Source: MAG-120531 sp038125995
GTDB lineage: Bacteria > Bacteroidota > Bacteroidia > Flavobacteriales > Flavobacteriaceae
Direction of reading: 5' to 3'
DNA length: 64,000 nucleotides
Assembly (NCBI GenBank): GCA_038125995.1
Contig: JAYPEX010000004.1
Span: 1-64,000, forward strand
Position numbers and translations under genes: made by a program. The notes under the pieces were generated by a model. It was not told the DNA's origin. It ran no database searches and saw only the letters and a program-made list of their open reading frames with translations. Positions 17,545 to 26,905 of the stretch are shown here, in pieces. How positions within the stretch are numbered: position 1 is the stretch's first letter; every line of letters begins with the position of its first letter.

Positions 17545-18783
17545 TTATTGATCGATAAGATCTTGAACCCTTTTGTAGTTTACAAAATCACTTAAGGCTC
17601 CGTAAATATTTTTTAACTGTTCTAAGATTTCTTTATTACTAGGATTTGCTTTTGATGCAGCTTCTAAAGATTCTGCAGCTTTTTTAAATAAATCTTCTTT
17701 TTGAGCTTTGAGTGAATCGTATTTAGCAATATCTTTTGCAGAATTACCTCTAATATCATTCATTTGCTCTACCAATAAGTTTCCTTCGTTAATGAAAGTT
17801 GAAGAAAGATTTAAGTGAGCATTGATGTAAGAGGGATCGATTTCAATAGCTTTAGAATAAGCTGCTCTCGCAGCTTCATAATCATTTTGCTCCATGCTGA
17901 TCACTCCGATATTGTAGTGTAAGTCTGGATTTTTAGGATCTACTTGAATCGCTTCATTCATCAAACTTTTAAACATATCTTTATCTCCTTGCTTGAAATA
18001 CAAATTAGCTTGATTCAAAATCAACGAAATATCTGTAGGATTTGCTTTTCTAGCATCAATGTATGCTTCCATTGCTTTTTGATCATCACCTTCTTGAGTG
18101 TAAATAAGGGCAATATTTTTGATGATTTCAGAACGCTTTGACTCTGTTTTTTCATCCTGAGGATCTTTGTGTGTTCCTGCTTTAACCATAATATCACGCT
18201 GAGCTTTATCCATAGCTATACGCTCTCCAGAGTCAATATCTACTGCAGTATATTTCATTTCAGATCCATCGTAATTAATGTCTTTTAACTCATTGTAGTA
18301 TTTCAAAGCCAATGGATAATCCTGACCACTCACAGCACTTGAAGCTGCATAGTACAAATAAATAGTATCAAATTTGCTTATCGAATAGCTCATATACAAT
18401 TTATTGGCCGCATTGATGTACTCGGAAGCTTGATTATCAGCTACAGCAGAATTAACTAAGTCATTAGATATGGATCTTAATTTGTCAGCTACGGTTAAGG
18501 ATTCAGATTTTTGATAAGCATTAATAGCATTTTCAAATTGAGAATCGTCACCTGCTTTTGCTAATATTGTATAAGCATCACCTAAATACTCATAATAAGC
18601 TACTTTAGATTTTTCATCAGCACTGTCAATAGTTCCCTCTACTGGTTTTAAAGCATCTAAAACTCCCTTAGCATCATTAGCTTTTAATGCTTTTTTAGCA
18701 GCCTTTAATTCATCTTTTTGTGCAAAACTAATTGCTGATGCAAAGAGAGCTACTACTAATAATAATAATAATTTCTGTTTCAT
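17545..18783 (-). CDS. Secreted tetratricopeptide repeat protein
   Basis: From the ATG at 18781-18783 this is a 412-residue protein with a signal peptide (MKQKLLLLLVVALFASAISFAQ). At least four TPR-like helical pairs follow; the clearest is DLHYNIGVISMEQNDYEAAR and then AYSKAIEIDPSYINAHLNLS. TPR proteins act as binding platforms; the partner here is not known. The frame is open back to 18891, inside gyrA, but the extra residues come from a region reading as gyrA tail and spacer, so I rejected that start. It follows gyrA by 25 nt on the same strand, an arrangement I recall from other flavobacteria, and is probably co-transcribed with it. Confidence 0.85.
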   Translation of the reverse strand: MKQKLLLLLVVALFASAISFAQKDELKAAKKALKANDAKGVLDALKPVEGTIDSADEKSKVAYYEYLGDAYTILAKAGDDSQFENAINAYQKSESLTVADKLRSISNDLVNSAVADNQASEYINAANKLYMSYSISKFDTIYLYYAASSAVSGQDYPLALKYYNELKDINYDGSEMKYTAVDIDSGERIAMDKAQRDIMVKAGTHKDPQDEKTESKRSEIIKNIALIYTQEGDDQKAMEAYIDARKANPTDISLILNQANLYFKQGDKDMFKSLMNEAIQVDPKNPDLHYNIGVISMEQNDYEAARAAYSKAIEIDPSYINAHLNLSSTFINEGNLLVEQMNDIRGNSAKDIAKYDSLKAQKEDLFKKAAESLEAASKANPSNKEILEQLKNIYGALSDFVNYKRVQDLIDQ

Positions 18784-18808
18784 TTTTAAATTTAGTATAG
18801 TTATCAAT

Positions 18809-21343
18809 TTATTCCATATCTGTTGGAGTAGATGTATCGTTGTCATTGACCTGAGTTGCTCCGTTAACCTCGATATCGTTAACTTCTGCATCGTCTTCTA
18901 CATCTTCCTCTTTCATTACTTTTGCAACAGCTGCAATGGAGTCATTGTCTTTAATATTGATAAGTCGAACGCCTTGCGTTGCTCTACCCATCACTCTTAA
19001 ATCCTCAACTGCCATACGAATTGCAATTCCCGATTTATTGATAATCATGAGGTCATCAGAATCGGTAACATTTTTTAAGGCCACTAATTTACCGGTTTTT
19101 TCCGTAATAGAAATAGTTTTAACACCTTTTCCGCCACGATTGGTAATTCTGTAGTCTTCAATGTCAGATCTTTTTCCGTAGCCTTTTTCTGAAACAACTA
19201 GAATATTATCCTCTAGATTGTTAACAGAAATCATACCAATTACTTCATCTGAATCGTCTGCGAGTGTAATTCCTCTTACACCTGCTGCATTTCTTCCCAT
19301 CGGTCTCGTCTTGTTTTCTTCAAATCGAATTGCTTTACCTGATTTTAATCCGAGGAAAACATGAGAAGTTCCTGTAGTTAATTTAGCTTCTAGCAATTCA
19401 TCTTCATCACGAACAGTAATGGCATTGATACCGTTGGTACGAGGTCTTGAATACTGTTCTAAAGAGGTCTTTTTAACAATACCTTTTTTGGTTGCCATAA
19501 TCACATAATGAGAATTTACATATTCTTCATTTTTGAGATCTTGTGTACAAATGAAGGCTTTAACCTTGTCGTCAGATGCTATATTAATAAGGTTTTGAAT
19601 TGCTCTACCTTTAGAGGTTCTACTTCCTTCTGGAATTTCATAAACACGCATCCAAAAACACTTCCCAGTCTGAGTAAAGAAGAGCATGTATTGGTGATTA
19701 GTTCCCACAAATAGGTGCTCTAAGAAATCTTCGTTTCTTGTGGCAGAAGCTTTTTGACCAACTCCACCTCTATTTTGTGTTTTGTATTCAGAAAGAGGGG
19801 TACGCTTGATATAACCCGCATGAGATATTGTAATTACTACTTGCTCATCAGGAATCATATCTTCTATACTGAGGTCCCCTCCTGCATAATTAATTTCCGA
19901 ACGACGCTCATCTCCATATTTGTCTTTTACTTCAATCAATTCGTCTTTGATGATTTGCATTCGACGCTCTTTATTGGAAAGTATTTCTTTACAATCAGCA
20001 ATAAATTTAATGATCTCATCGTATTCAGCTCTTAACTTATCTTGCTCAAGACCTGTCAACTGACGTAGTCTCATTTCAACAATAGCTTTTGCTTGAATTT
20101 CAGTAAGATCAAATGCTTTCATCAAGGCTTCTCTAGCTTCATCTGGACTCTTAGAAGCTCTGATGAGGCGAATAACTTCATCAATATTGTCAGAAGCGAT
20201 AATCAACCCTTCTAAAATATGTGCTCTAGCCTCTGCTTTGTCTAATTCGAACTGAGTTCTTCGTACTACTACCTCGTGACGGTGATCGACAAAATGACGA
20301 ATCATGTCCTTTATATTGAGCATTTCTGGTCGTCCTTTAACAAGTGCAATGTTGTTGACACTAAATGACGATTGAAGCGCTGTATATTTATAGAGCATAT
20401 TGAGAACAATATTTGGAATAGCATCTCGTTTTAAAACATAAACGATTCGCATTCCATTTCTATCAGACTCATCTCGAATGGTCGATATTCCTTCAATTTT
20501 TTTCTCGTTAACTAAATCAGCTGTTTTCTTTATAAGATCCGCTTTGTTGACTTGGTAAGGAATTTCAGTTACAACGATACATTCGCGATCGCGAACCTCT
20601 TCCATCGTAGCCTTTCCACGCATTACAATACGTCCTCTACCTGTATGGAAGGCTTCTTTTACTCCATCGTATCCGTAAATGATACCTCCTGTTGGAAAAT
20701 CTGGAGCTTTAATATGTTTGATTAGTTCATCAATTTCAATTTCGTTATTGTCGATAAAGGCTACAGTTCCATCGATAACTTCTGATAAATTATGAGGAGG
20801 CATATTGGTAGCCATCCCTACCGCAATACCAGAGGCACCATTGACTAATAAGTTTGGTATTCTCGTGGGAAGAACAACAGGTTCTTTTAGAGAATCGTCA
20901 AAGTTAAGTTGATGATCTACTGTATCTTTCTCTATATCTGCCAACATATCTTCTGAAATTCTACGCATACGTGCTTCCGTATAACGCATTGCAGCAGGGC
21001 TGTCGCCATCTACTGAACCGAAGTTTCCTTGACCGTCAACAAGCATATAGCGCAGTGACCACTCTTGTGCCATACGCACCATCGTGTCATATACTGAAGA
21101 ATCTCCATGTGGGTGGTACTTCCCTAATACTTCACCGACAATTCTCGCTGATTTTTTATAAGAACTATTAGACCTAACTCCTAGCTCGTGCATTCCAAAT
21201 AATACTCTTCTGTGTACTGGCTTTAAACCATCTCTTACATCTGGTAGGGCGCGTGACACAATGACCGACATAGAATAATCTATGTAGGCTGACTTCATTT
21301 CATCATCAATATTAACTGGAATTAACTTTTCTCCTTCTGCCAT
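18809..21343 (-). CDS. gyrA: DNA gyrase subunit A
   Basis: The 844-residue protein is the DNA-breaking and rejoining subunit of gyrase. The catalytic tyrosine is Y121 (AAMRYTEARM). The quinolone-determining region reads HPHGDSSVYDT, with S82 and D86 at the usual susceptible-type positions. A GyrA box is visible near the start of the C-terminal domain as QNRGGVGQK. The tail after the last beta-pinwheel blade is acidic and threonine/asparagine-rich, as in many Bacteroidota. gyrB is not in the window. It is divergent from clpC across a 260-nt spacer. Confidence 0.97.
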   Translation of the reverse strand: MAEGEKLIPVNIDDEMKSAYIDYSMSVIVSRALPDVRDGLKPVHRRVLFGMHELGVRSNSSYKKSARIVGEVLGKYHPHGDSSVYDTMVRMAQEWSLRYMLVDGQGNFGSVDGDSPAAMRYTEARMRRISEDMLADIEKDTVDHQLNFDDSLKEPVVLPTRIPNLLVNGASGIAVGMATNMPPHNLSEVIDGTVAFIDNNEIEIDELIKHIKAPDFPTGGIIYGYDGVKEAFHTGRGRIVMRGKATMEEVRDRECIVVTEIPYQVNKADLIKKTADLVNEKKIEGISTIRDESDRNGMRIVYVLKRDAIPNIVLNMLYKYTALQSSFSVNNIALVKGRPEMLNIKDMIRHFVDHRHEVVVRRTQFELDKAEARAHILEGLIIASDNIDEVIRLIRASKSPDEAREALMKAFDLTEIQAKAIVEMRLRQLTGLEQDKLRAEYDEIIKFIADCKEILSNKERRMQIIKDELIEVKDKYGDERRSEINYAGGDLSIEDMIPDEQVVITISHAGYIKRTPLSEYKTQNRGGVGQKASATRNEDFLEHLFVGTNHQYMLFFTQTGKCFWMRVYEIPEGSRTSKGRAIQNLINIASDDKVKAFICTQDLKNEEYVNSHYVIMATKKGIVKKTSLEQYSRPRTNGINAITVRDEDELLEAKLTTGTSHVFLGLKSGKAIRFEENKTRPMGRNAAGVRGITLADDSDEVIGMISVNNLEDNILVVSEKGYGKRSDIEDYRITNRGGKGVKTISITEKTGKLVALKNVTDSDDLMIINKSGIAIRMAVEDLRVMGRATQGVRLINIKDNDSIAAVAKVMKEEDVEDDAEVNDIEVNGATQVNDNDTSTPTDME

Positions 21344-21478
21344 AGATAATTAAATAATATGGTTAGTTTTATAATAATAAGGCAAGATAAACAAATTAGC
21401 GAGCAAACAAAGGAGCTCGAATACCTATTATTAAACAATTTATCAACATTTTTTACCCTATAAAAAGTTGATAAAATT

Positions 21479-21513
21479 TTTGTGCTTTTTTTTGTTTTAT
21501 GAGTATAATTTTG
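21479..21513 (+). promoter_or_regulatory. Putative promoter of clpC
   Basis: TTTG (21479-21482) and TAATTTTG (21506-21513) match the two Bacteroidota elements with a 23-nt spacer, the long end of the allowed range. Transcription would begin near 21520, leaving a leader of about 84 nt. Confidence 0.5.
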
Positions 21514-21521
21514 TGAATTGT

Positions 21522-21540
21522 ATTCAATATCATATTGAAT
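21522..21540. promoter_or_regulatory. 19-bp perfect palindrome at the predicted clpC transcription start
   Basis: ATTCAATATCATATTGAAT is a perfect inverted repeat with 9-bp arms and a single central base. It lies just after the predicted -7 element of clpC and spans the predicted first transcribed bases. This placement suits a repressor operator. A hairpin is not possible with a one-base loop unless the inner pairs open. Confidence 0.55.
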
Positions 21541-21603
21541 TAGGTATGATATTTGCCAAAGAATTAGTAGAGATTTATTAATTTTATAGGAATAAGAGAA
21601 TTT

Positions 21604-24147
21604 ATGGATGAAAATTTTTCACCTAGAGTAAAAGATGTAATTGCCTACAGCAAAGAAGAGGCCTTGAGATTGGGACACAATTTCATAGGCACAGAACATC
21701 TATTGCTTGGATTACTAAGAGATGGAAGTGGTAAGGCGATCAACATATTAGATGCACTGGCCATTGACTTTGATCTTCTGAGAAGAAAAATTGAAGCTTT
21801 AAATCCCATTGACACCAATTATCCAAGTCTTAATGATCAAAACAATCTTCACTTAACTCGTCAGGCAGAACGCGCTTTAAAAACAACTTTTTTAGAAGCA
21901 AAACTCTTTCAGAGTACGGCCATTAATACAGCTCACTTATTACTTTGTATACTCAGAAATGAAAATGATCCAACTACAAAGATTCTCAACAAAATGAACG
22001 TAGATTACGAAGGGGTAAAAGAACAATTTAAGACGATGCTTACAAACGAAGACAACTATATTTCAGATACACCTAGAAGTTCTTTTTCAGATGAACATGA
22101 AACTCCTCAAGGAGAAGAGCGCTTTAGCAATCCTACCAAGGCCAAAACTGCTAAAAAATCCAAGACTCCTGTTTTGGATAATTTTGGTAGAGACCTCACT
22201 CAAATGGCTGAGGAAAATAAATTAGATCCCGTTGTAGGTAGGCTTAAAGAAATTGAACGTGTTTCTCAAATTCTGAGTAGAAGAAAGAAAAACAATCCTC
22301 TTTTAATTGGTGAACCTGGAGTTGGTAAAAGTGCTATTGCAGAAGGACTAGCCCTTCGAATCATTCAAAAAAAAGTGTCTCGTGTTTTGTTTAATAAACG
22401 GGTTGTTACTCTTGATCTTGCTTCATTAGTCGCTGGAACCAAATACAGGGGTCAGTTTGAAGAACGTATGAAAGCGGTCATGAACGAAGTTGAAAAAAAC
22501 GAAGACATCATTCTCTTTATAGATGAAATCCACACCATTGTAGGAGCTGGAGGAGCTACAGGTAGTTTGGACGCTTCTAATATGTTTAAACCCGCTTTAG
22601 CTAGAGGAGAAATTCAATGTATTGGCGCTACTACTATCGATGAATATCGTCAGTATATCGAAAAAGATGGAGCCTTAGAACGAAGATTTCAAAAGGTAAT
22701 GATCGAACCTACTTCCATTGATGAAACCATTGAAATTCTAAATAATATCAAAGCAAAGTACGAAGATCATCACAATGTGATCTTTACCGATGAAGCCATC
22801 AAGGCTTGTGTCACATTGACAGAGCGATATATGTCAGATCGTTTTTTGCCAGATAAGGCTATCGATGCCTTGGATGAAGCAGGATCAAGAGTTCACATTA
22901 GCCATATGAATGTTCCACAAGAAATTGTGAACTTAGAAAAAGAACTCGAGAAAGTTAGAGAAGCCAAAAATGCAGTAGTTAACAAACAGAAATACGAAGA
23001 GGCTGCGAAACTCAGGGACGATGAGAAAAAAATTGAGAAAAAACTTCAAATAGAACAAGAACTCTGGGAGGAAGAGGCTAAAAAACACAAAGATACCGTT
23101 ACAGAGACTCATGTAGCTGATGTAGTTTCTATGATGAGTGGAATACCTGTGACAAGAATTGCTCAAGAAGAAAGCGTTAAACTCGCCGAACTACCTCAAC
23201 TTATCAAAGGGTCTGTGATTGGACAACACGAAGCAGTTGCCAAAGTTGCCAAGGCAATTCAACGCAATAGAGCAGGATTAAAAGATCCAAATAAACCCAT
23301 TGGATCATTTATATTTTTAGGTCAAACAGGAGTGGGTAAAACTCAGCTAGCTAAGGTATTAGCTAAAGAAATATTTGACTCAGAAGAGGCCTTAATTCGC
23401 ATCGATATGAGTGAGTATATGGAGAAATTTACAATCTCTAGACTCATTGGTTCTCCTCCGGGTTATGTAGGATATGAAGAAGGTGGACAGCTTACCGAAA
23501 AGGTTCGCAGAAAACCCTACTCTGTAATTTTATTAGATGAGGTAGAAAAGGCACATCCTGATGTTTTTAACATGTTACTTCAAGTTCTAGATGATGGCTA
23601 TTTAACGGATAGTTTAGGTCGTAAAATTGACTTTAGAAACACCATCATCATCATGACTTCTAACTTAGGCTCCAGACAGCTTAAAGATTTTGGTCAAGGA
23701 GTTGGATTTGGGACTAATGCGATGAAATCTCAAGAAGACAAACACAGTCGATCAGTTATTGAAAGTGCTCTTAAAAAGGCTTTTGCTCCTGAATTTCTAA
23801 ACCGAATAGACGATGTAATTATCTTTAACGCACTCGAAAAAGAAGATATCGCTGAGATTATTCAAATTGAATTAAAACATCTCTACAAGAGAATTGAACT
23901 TTTAGGGTACCAGTTAAAACTATCCAAGAAAGCTATAGATTTTATTGCTGATAAAGGATTTGACAAACAATTTGGTGCAAGACCTCTTAAGAGAGCCATT
24001 CAAAAATTGATCGAAGATGAACTTGCAGAACAAATTGTCAATTCAAAAATTGAAAAAGGAGATACCATAAAACTCGATTATAAAGTAAATGATGAAAAAT
24101 TGAGTTTTACCATACTTAAACCTAATAAAACTAAGGAAGAGATTTGA
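21604..24147 (+). CDS. clpC: ATP-dependent Clp protease ATP-binding subunit ClpC
   Basis: An 847-residue HSP100 unfoldase that delivers substrates to ClpP. It has two Clp-N repeats (about 5-75 and 80-145), a first AAA+ module with GEPGVGKSA near 237-245, and a UVR-like coiled region (KYEEAAKLRDDEKKIEK near 463-479). A second AAA+ module with GQTGVGKTQ lies near 573-581. The UVR-like segment and overall length identify ClpC rather than ClpA or ClpB. A ClpP-binding loop of the G-F-G type is suggested by GQGVGFGTN. No mcsA, mcsB or ctsR gene is adjacent, so regulation differs from that of Gram-positives; see the palindrome at 21522. Confidence 0.95.
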   Translation: MDENFSPRVKDVIAYSKEEALRLGHNFIGTEHLLLGLLRDGSGKAINILDALAIDFDLLRRKIEALNPIDTNYPSLNDQNNLHLTRQAERALKTTFLEAKLFQSTAINTAHLLLCILRNENDPTTKILNKMNVDYEGVKEQFKTMLTNEDNYISDTPRSSFSDEHETPQGEERFSNPTKAKTAKKSKTPVLDNFGRDLTQMAEENKLDPVVGRLKEIERVSQILSRRKKNNPLLIGEPGVGKSAIAEGLALRIIQKKVSRVLFNKRVVTLDLASLVAGTKYRGQFEERMKAVMNEVEKNEDIILFIDEIHTIVGAGGATGSLDASNMFKPALARGEIQCIGATTIDEYRQYIEKDGALERRFQKVMIEPTSIDETIEILNNIKAKYEDHHNVIFTDEAIKACVTLTERYMSDRFLPDKAIDALDEAGSRVHISHMNVPQEIVNLEKELEKVREAKNAVVNKQKYEEAAKLRDDEKKIEKKLQIEQELWEEEAKKHKDTVTETHVADVVSMMSGIPVTRIAQEESVKLAELPQLIKGSVIGQHEAVAKVAKAIQRNRAGLKDPNKPIGSFIFLGQTGVGKTQLAKVLAKEIFDSEEALIRIDMSEYMEKFTISRLIGSPPGYVGYEEGGQLTEKVRRKPYSVILLDEVEKAHPDVFNMLLQVLDDGYLTDSLGRKIDFRNTIIIMTSNLGSRQLKDFGQGVGFGTNAMKSQEDKHSRSVIESALKKAFAPEFLNRIDDVIIFNALEKEDIAEIIQIELKHLYKRIELLGYQLKLSKKAIDFIADKGFDKQFGARPLKRAIQKLIEDELAEQIVNSKIEKGDTIKLDYKVNDEKLSFTILKPNKTKEEI

Positions 24148-24191
24148 GGACACTACATCGATAGGTAAATCCAATTTACATTAATTCAACC

Positions 24192-24240
24192 AAGGAAGGT
24201 GTTTTTTATGAAATCATTAAAAATACCTTCCTTTACTTTT
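24192..24240 (+). terminator. Probable terminator of clpC
   Basis: AAGGAAGGT (24192-24200) pairs with ACCTTCCTT, and the flanking T-run and A-run extend the stem towards a loop of about 11 nt. The downstream tract TTACTTTTATTT is an imperfect T-run. Confidence 0.65.
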
Positions 24241-24258
24241 ATTTAAATTTATATCAAC

Positions 24259-24266
24259 TATTTTTG
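24259..24266 (+). promoter_or_regulatory. -7 promoter element of the thr operon
   Basis: TATTTTTG matches the consensus exactly and would start transcription near 24272, 17 nt before the leader ATG at 24289. No TTG is present at the -33 distance, only T-rich sequence, so the -33 contact is weak or an activator is needed. Confidence 0.5.
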
Positions 24267-24288
24267 ATGGTGAAAAGTTAATTTTCCT

Positions 24289-24366
24289 ATGAATCAACAC
24301 GTATATACTTTAAATCTTCTTAAGCGTTCTGCTTCTACAGCTACGACTACAACCCCTTTGGGGTAA
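24289..24366 (+). CDS. Threonine-rich leader peptide of the thrABC operon (putative attenuator)
   Basis: A 25-codon ORF lies between the predicted promoter and thrA. It encodes MNQHVYTLNLLKRSAS followed by TATTTTPLG. Six of 25 codons are threonine, and codons 17-22 are Thr-Ala-Thr-Thr-Thr-Thr (ACA GCT ACG ACT ACA ACC). It ends at TAA 24364-24366, 67 nt before the thrA ATG. In known leader-peptide attenuators, stalling of the ribosome on scarce charged tRNA changes RNA folding downstream. Here the Thr codons overlap the 5' arms of two possible stems (see 24339-24392). The coding potential and placement are direct observations; regulation by threonine is inference. Confidence 0.7.
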   Translation: MNQHVYTLNLLKRSASTATTTTPLG

Positions 24367-24392
24367 TTATATATATATCATCCGTCCTAGCT
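24339..24392 (+). promoter_or_regulatory. Possible attenuator stems overlapping the thr leader
   Basis: ACCCC (24352-24356) and GGGGT (24360-24364) can form a small GC hairpin at the end of the leader ORF. Around it AGCTACGAC (24339-24347) can pair with GTCCTAGCT (24384-24392) at eight of nine positions. Both 5' arms fall within the threonine codon run. No T-run follows, so an ordinary intrinsic terminator is not evident. Confidence 0.4.
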
Positions 24393-24433
24393 CAATGCGT
24401 GTTAAATCCATATAAATCAAGTTTATACATCTT

Positions 24434-26878
24434 ATGAAAGTATTAAAATTCGGAGGCACCTCAGTGTCAAATGCCGAAAACATATCCAAAGTAAAAGCAA
24501 TTGTCAGTTTAGAATCTAACAAACATACTGTAGTAGTCGTTTCAGCTCTTGGAGGTGTCACAGACCTGCTGCTCCAAGCTTCAGAAAAAGCAGCTCATAA
24601 GGATCAAAGCTATTTAGAAATTGTATCAGAAATTGAAAACAGACATCTCAATACCGTAAAATCATTGATTAATGTTCAATATCAAAGCGAATTACTCTCT
24701 AAAATCAAGGCAGAATTAAACAATTTAGAAACACTCTTAGAAGGTTCCTTTTTAATCGGTGAGCAAACTCCTAAACTTTCAGATAAAGTGGTGAGCTACG
24801 GAGAACTACTCTCATCTTTCATCATCGCTTTTTATTTTAAGGCTGAAGGTTTGAATTCAGAGCTCCTAGATTCTAGAACTGTCATCAAAACCAATTCCAA
24901 CTACAATAAAGCTCAGGTTCATTTTGAAGTAACTAATCAAGCTATTGCAGAATACATAACTAAAGCTACTCACCATATCACTGTAATGGGTGGATTTATT
25001 TCATCTTCGGAATCAGGAGAGAGCACTACTTTGGGAAGAGGTGGATCTGACTATACCGCAGCAATTGTTGCAGCTGCGATTAACGCTAAACAACTGGATA
25101 TCTATACCGATGTATCTGGAATGTTTACTGCTAATCCAAAGATGGTAAAGCAAGCCAAGCCTATTGACAATATCTCTTATGAGGAAGCGATGGAACTTTC
25201 ACACTTTGGAGCAAAGGTGCTTTACCCTCCTACGATTCAACCAGTTCTCAACAAAGAGATTCCTATCGTTATTAAGAACACCTTCAAGCCAGAGGATCAA
25301 GGAACTACGATTGCTAAAAATAATTCACCTGAGAACAAATCAGTTCAAGGAATTAGTCATATCGATCAAATTGCTTTGTTGTCTCTTGAAGGACCTGGAA
25401 TGGTAGGTATTCCAGGGATTTCAAAGCGTTTTTTCGAAGTGCTTTCCAACGCTCAAATATCTGTTGTATTAATTACTCAGGCATCCTCTGAACACTCGAT
25501 ATGTGTCGGTGTGAATGAAAAAGATGCGGATCTCGCTGCTTCACTTGTAAACGAGGCATTTGAATTTGAAATTAGCAAAGGTAAAATCAAGCAGGTAACT
25601 CCTGAAAAAGAATACTCAATTGTCGCTTTAGTCGGTGATAATATGAAATCACACCAAGGCTTAAGTGGAAAGATGTTTAGCACTCTTGGAAAAAATAATG
25701 TCAACATTGTAGCTATTGCTCAAGGTGCATCAGAAAAGAATATTTCAGTAGTCATCGAGACTAAAGATGTCAAAAAAGCCTTAAACACACTACACGAGAC
25801 CTTCTTTGAAGAAAACATCAAGCAGCTTAATTTATTTGTAATGGGAGTTGGTAATGTTGGAGCTCGATTTATGGCTCAACTCGATGGACAAAAAAGCTAT
25901 TTAAAAAAGCATTTAAAACTCAATATCAGAGTCATAGGAATATCGAATTCTAGAACCATGTGTTTTAATGAATCGGGGATTGATTTAAAAAATTGGAAGG
26001 AATTACTCGCTAGTGGAGAACAAGCCGACAAGAAACGCTTCATTGAGCATGTTACTGAATTAAACCTCAGAAACTCCATCTTTGTAGACAATACTGCTAG
26101 CGCAGAGGTTTCACAGACATATGAGTCGTATCTCTCAAAGAGTATCTCAGTGGTGACCTGTAATAAAATCGCTTGTTCATCTGAATACGTGCGTTATAAA
26201 AAACTCAAGTATTTAGCGTCTGAATACAATGCTCCATTCTTATTTGAAACCAATGTTGGTGCAGGACTACCAATTATCGACACCCTTAAAAACCTCATCG
26301 CCTCTGGTGATAAGATTTTAACTATCAAGGCGGTATTATCCGGTAGTCTCAACTTTGTCTTTAACAACTTTAACGATCACACTAAATTTGTAGACATTGT
26401 TAAACAAGCTCAGGTAGAAGGCTATACAGAACCAGATCCAACAATAGATTTGAGCGGTATTGATGTCATGAGAAAAATTCTTATTTTGGCGAGGGAATCT
26501 GGAAATCAGCTCGAGCTTGAGGATATTGAAAATCGATCTTTTTTACCAGAAGCATGCCTTAAAACTTCTTCTAATGAAGCATTCTTTGAAAGTTTAGTAA
26601 TACACGAAGATCATTTTCAATCACTCTATCAATCGGCTGCTTCTAAAGAATCTAAACTCAAATACGTTGCGAGTTTTAACCAAGGTAAGGCAAGTGTTGG
26701 TCTTGAAGAAATTCCTCAAGGACACGATTTCTACAATCTAGAAGGAAGTGATAATATTGTATTGTTTTACACCGAACGTTATCCAAATCAACCGATGATC
26801 ATCAAAGGTGCTGGTGCTGGGGCCGAGGTCACTGCCTCAGGAATCTTTGCTGATATCATTCGAATCGGCAACTACTAG
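24434..26878 (+). CDS. thrA: Bifunctional aspartate kinase/homoserine dehydrogenase I
   Basis: The 814-residue fusion catalyses the first and third steps from aspartate to threonine and methionine. The kinase opens with MKVLKFGGTSVSNAENI, with the KFGGTSV signature at residues 4-10. A pair of ACT-type regulatory domains lies around 300-465. The homoserine dehydrogenase half begins with LFVMGVGNVGARFMAQL near 459-475 and includes VGAGLPIIDTL and GSLNFVFN. ACT domains usually give feedback control by threonine. It is the first gene of thrABC and follows the Thr-rich leader, so both transcript level and enzyme activity may respond to threonine. Confidence 0.96.
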   Translation: MKVLKFGGTSVSNAENISKVKAIVSLESNKHTVVVVSALGGVTDLLLQASEKAAHKDQSYLEIVSEIENRHLNTVKSLINVQYQSELLSKIKAELNNLETLLEGSFLIGEQTPKLSDKVVSYGELLSSFIIAFYFKAEGLNSELLDSRTVIKTNSNYNKAQVHFEVTNQAIAEYITKATHHITVMGGFISSSESGESTTLGRGGSDYTAAIVAAAINAKQLDIYTDVSGMFTANPKMVKQAKPIDNISYEEAMELSHFGAKVLYPPTIQPVLNKEIPIVIKNTFKPEDQGTTIAKNNSPENKSVQGISHIDQIALLSLEGPGMVGIPGISKRFFEVLSNAQISVVLITQASSEHSICVGVNEKDADLAASLVNEAFEFEISKGKIKQVTPEKEYSIVALVGDNMKSHQGLSGKMFSTLGKNNVNIVAIAQGASEKNISVVIETKDVKKALNTLHETFFEENIKQLNLFVMGVGNVGARFMAQLDGQKSYLKKHLKLNIRVIGISNSRTMCFNESGIDLKNWKELLASGEQADKKRFIEHVTELNLRNSIFVDNTASAEVSQTYESYLSKSISVVTCNKIACSSEYVRYKKLKYLASEYNAPFLFETNVGAGLPIIDTLKNLIASGDKILTIKAVLSGSLNFVFNNFNDHTKFVDIVKQAQVEGYTEPDPTIDLSGIDVMRKILILARESGNQLELEDIENRSFLPEACLKTSSNEAFFESLVIHEDHFQSLYQSAASKESKLKYVASFNQGKASVGLEEIPQGHDFYNLEGSDNIVLFYTERYPNQPMIIKGAGAGAEVTASGIFADIIRIGNY

Positions 26879-26905
26879 TACACTAATTTTACAAAAACAC
26901 AACTT

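Noticed and set aside
18784..18891. Longer start for the TPR protein reaching into gyrA
   Set aside because: The extension lies in the gyrA tail and spacer, and the internal ATG gives a clean signal peptide.
22933..23166. Minus-strand frame inside clpC
   Set aside because: Shadow of the coiled-coil region of clpC; very Phe/Leu-rich with no domain.
24367..24378. TATA dinucleotide run after the thr leader, considered as a terminator tail or repeat array
   Set aside because: Too short for a repeat array and not a T-run.
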